NCBI RefSeq assembly: GCF_003073045.1
Contig: NC_037590.1
Location: forward strand, 36,634,751 to 36,698,750
Length of the DNA: 64,000 bases
DNA from: Pomacea canaliculata
Taxonomy: Eukaryota > Mollusca > Gastropoda > Architaenioglossa > Ampullariidae
Direction of reading: 5' to 3'
Numbering within the stretch: the stretch's first letter is position 1; each line of letters starts with the position of its first letter. Below, piece by piece: positions 63,200-64,000 of this stretch. The translations under genes were made by a program, and so were the position numbers. Under the pieces are notes generated by a model. That model had not been told where the DNA came from and searched no databases. It worked only from the letters and a program-made list of their open reading frames with translations.

Positions 63200-64000
63200 A
63201 GCAGTTTCACTGGTCTTGTGTTGTCATTTTCATAGATGTAAGAAGCAGGTGCAGAACTGCTGATGAAGCGGTCTGTTACAACAGCTTACATCATATTTGC
63301 ATGTAAACTGTGCTGTCTGCTCTGACCATTTTGAATGAAGCCACTTCATGAAACCCTAAAACAATGCCTGCTGATCTTGTGTGCATTTCCTACCATCTTT
63401 GATGTACTGAATCCACCTGTTCCACTAAATGTTAATCCAAAACTACCACAACAAAATGATATTTCAGCAAAAGGAGCAAGTGGAAGAAAAGCAAATGAAT
63501 TGTGATAAAATAGGTAAATATTATAAATAATAAAATTACCCCCATCTAAGCTAACAATGTTCATCAATTATATTTAACATATCACTGCAATGTCTGGAAA
63601 AAACACAGTCGTGTTCCCCTGAGCCATCCACTTCACCTGCGGAACAGACTAATGTGAAAGAAACGTTGCCTTCAAAACGAGCCCTCAAAGTGAGAGTAAA
63701 AACTCTTAAGCAGAAATTTGACAACTGCTTAAGAGAAGGAATGGTACTGCAAAACACTCAGGAACCGCAAAGATTTGTTTGCTTAAAGATTTTAAGAAAT
63801 ATCTTCTTGCTGCAACAGTTACCATTGTTCCTTCGCAAGTAAGGTTGTCTGGAAGGACGAACAGAGGAATTGATGGACTGTCAATGAGAAATCCCTGGAA
63901 CTTGCACTCCTGTATGCAAGCCAAAGACATAGAATGCTGGAAAAAACTGTTTAGCGGGTACCTTATAAAAACAAAAGGGCTAGTAGTCCCAAAAGCTCAG
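63200..64000 (+). pseudogene. Degraded THAP-domain, P-element/THAP9-like sequence, runs off the window
   Basis: Separate frames read NCAVCSDHFE, the C-x-x-H part of a THAP zinc finger (about 63300-63345), and FPTIFDVLNPPVP (about 63387), like the AVPTIF motif ending THAP domains. Then comes a basic helix KRALKVRVKTLKQKFDN (about 63671-63723), as found after the THAP domain. The frames are interrupted between these parts. It may be a host THAP-gene remnant or a P-type DNA transposon. The 5' zinc ligands were not found. Confidence 0.4.

Noticed and set aside
1-64000. tRNA, rRNA or CRISPR arrays
   Set aside because: I looked for B-box-like motifs and regular direct repeats; the only GTTCGA-type hits lie inside the TA-flanked MITE. 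A covariance-model scan would be needed to exclude small RNAs.

Overview
The window is animal nuclear DNA: genes split into many short GT-AG exons, AT-rich introns, AATAAA poly(A) signals and many broken LINEs and small DNA-transposon derivatives. Protein similarity and repeat types suggest a lophotrochozoan, most likely a gastropod mollusc; this is recognition from memory, not a database match.

Layout: (1) 1-6945, plus strand, 3' part of a macroH2A histone-variant gene, with two exons of identical length and phase for one segment of the macro domain. (2) 10509-13015, minus, BLOC1S2. (3) 13490-16770, plus, the RING-H2 ubiquitin ligase RNF181, divergent from BLOC1S2 over a 474-bp shared promoter interval. 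(4) 17.4-18.4 kb, a LINE fragment and a transposon-like end. (5) 19697-28165, plus, a two-RRM squid/hnRNP A/B-D type RNA-binding protein with RGG and glycine-tyrosine tail. (6) 28338-31.3 kb, minus, a multi-exon multi-pass membrane protein gene that I cannot name; it is convergent with the hnRNP gene and divergent from the next. (7) 32211-48375, plus, a 15-exon gene for a 921-residue protein made of eight degenerate EF-hand-like units (EFCAB6-like); its 5.4-kb intron 12 holds a hAT-like element with a LINE inside it. (8) 49-64 kb, gene-poor and repeat-rich: LINE fragments on both strands, a foldback element, a diverged tandem duplication, some isolated candidate first exons, a candidate small gene at 57.6-62.8 kb and a degraded THAP-domain stretch at the right edge.

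The coding models of BLOC1S2, RNF181, hnRNP and the EF-hand gene each sum to an exact multiple of three with consistent splice phases. The genes have unrelated roles (chromatin, lysosome-related organelle biogenesis and transport, ubiquitylation, RNA processing, probable axonemal or calcium-related function) and form no operon or cluster. The most interesting signals are the duplicated macroH2A macro-domain exons, the eight-unit degenerate EF-hand protein, the unnamed membrane-protein gene and a dispersed SINE-like repeat seen three times.
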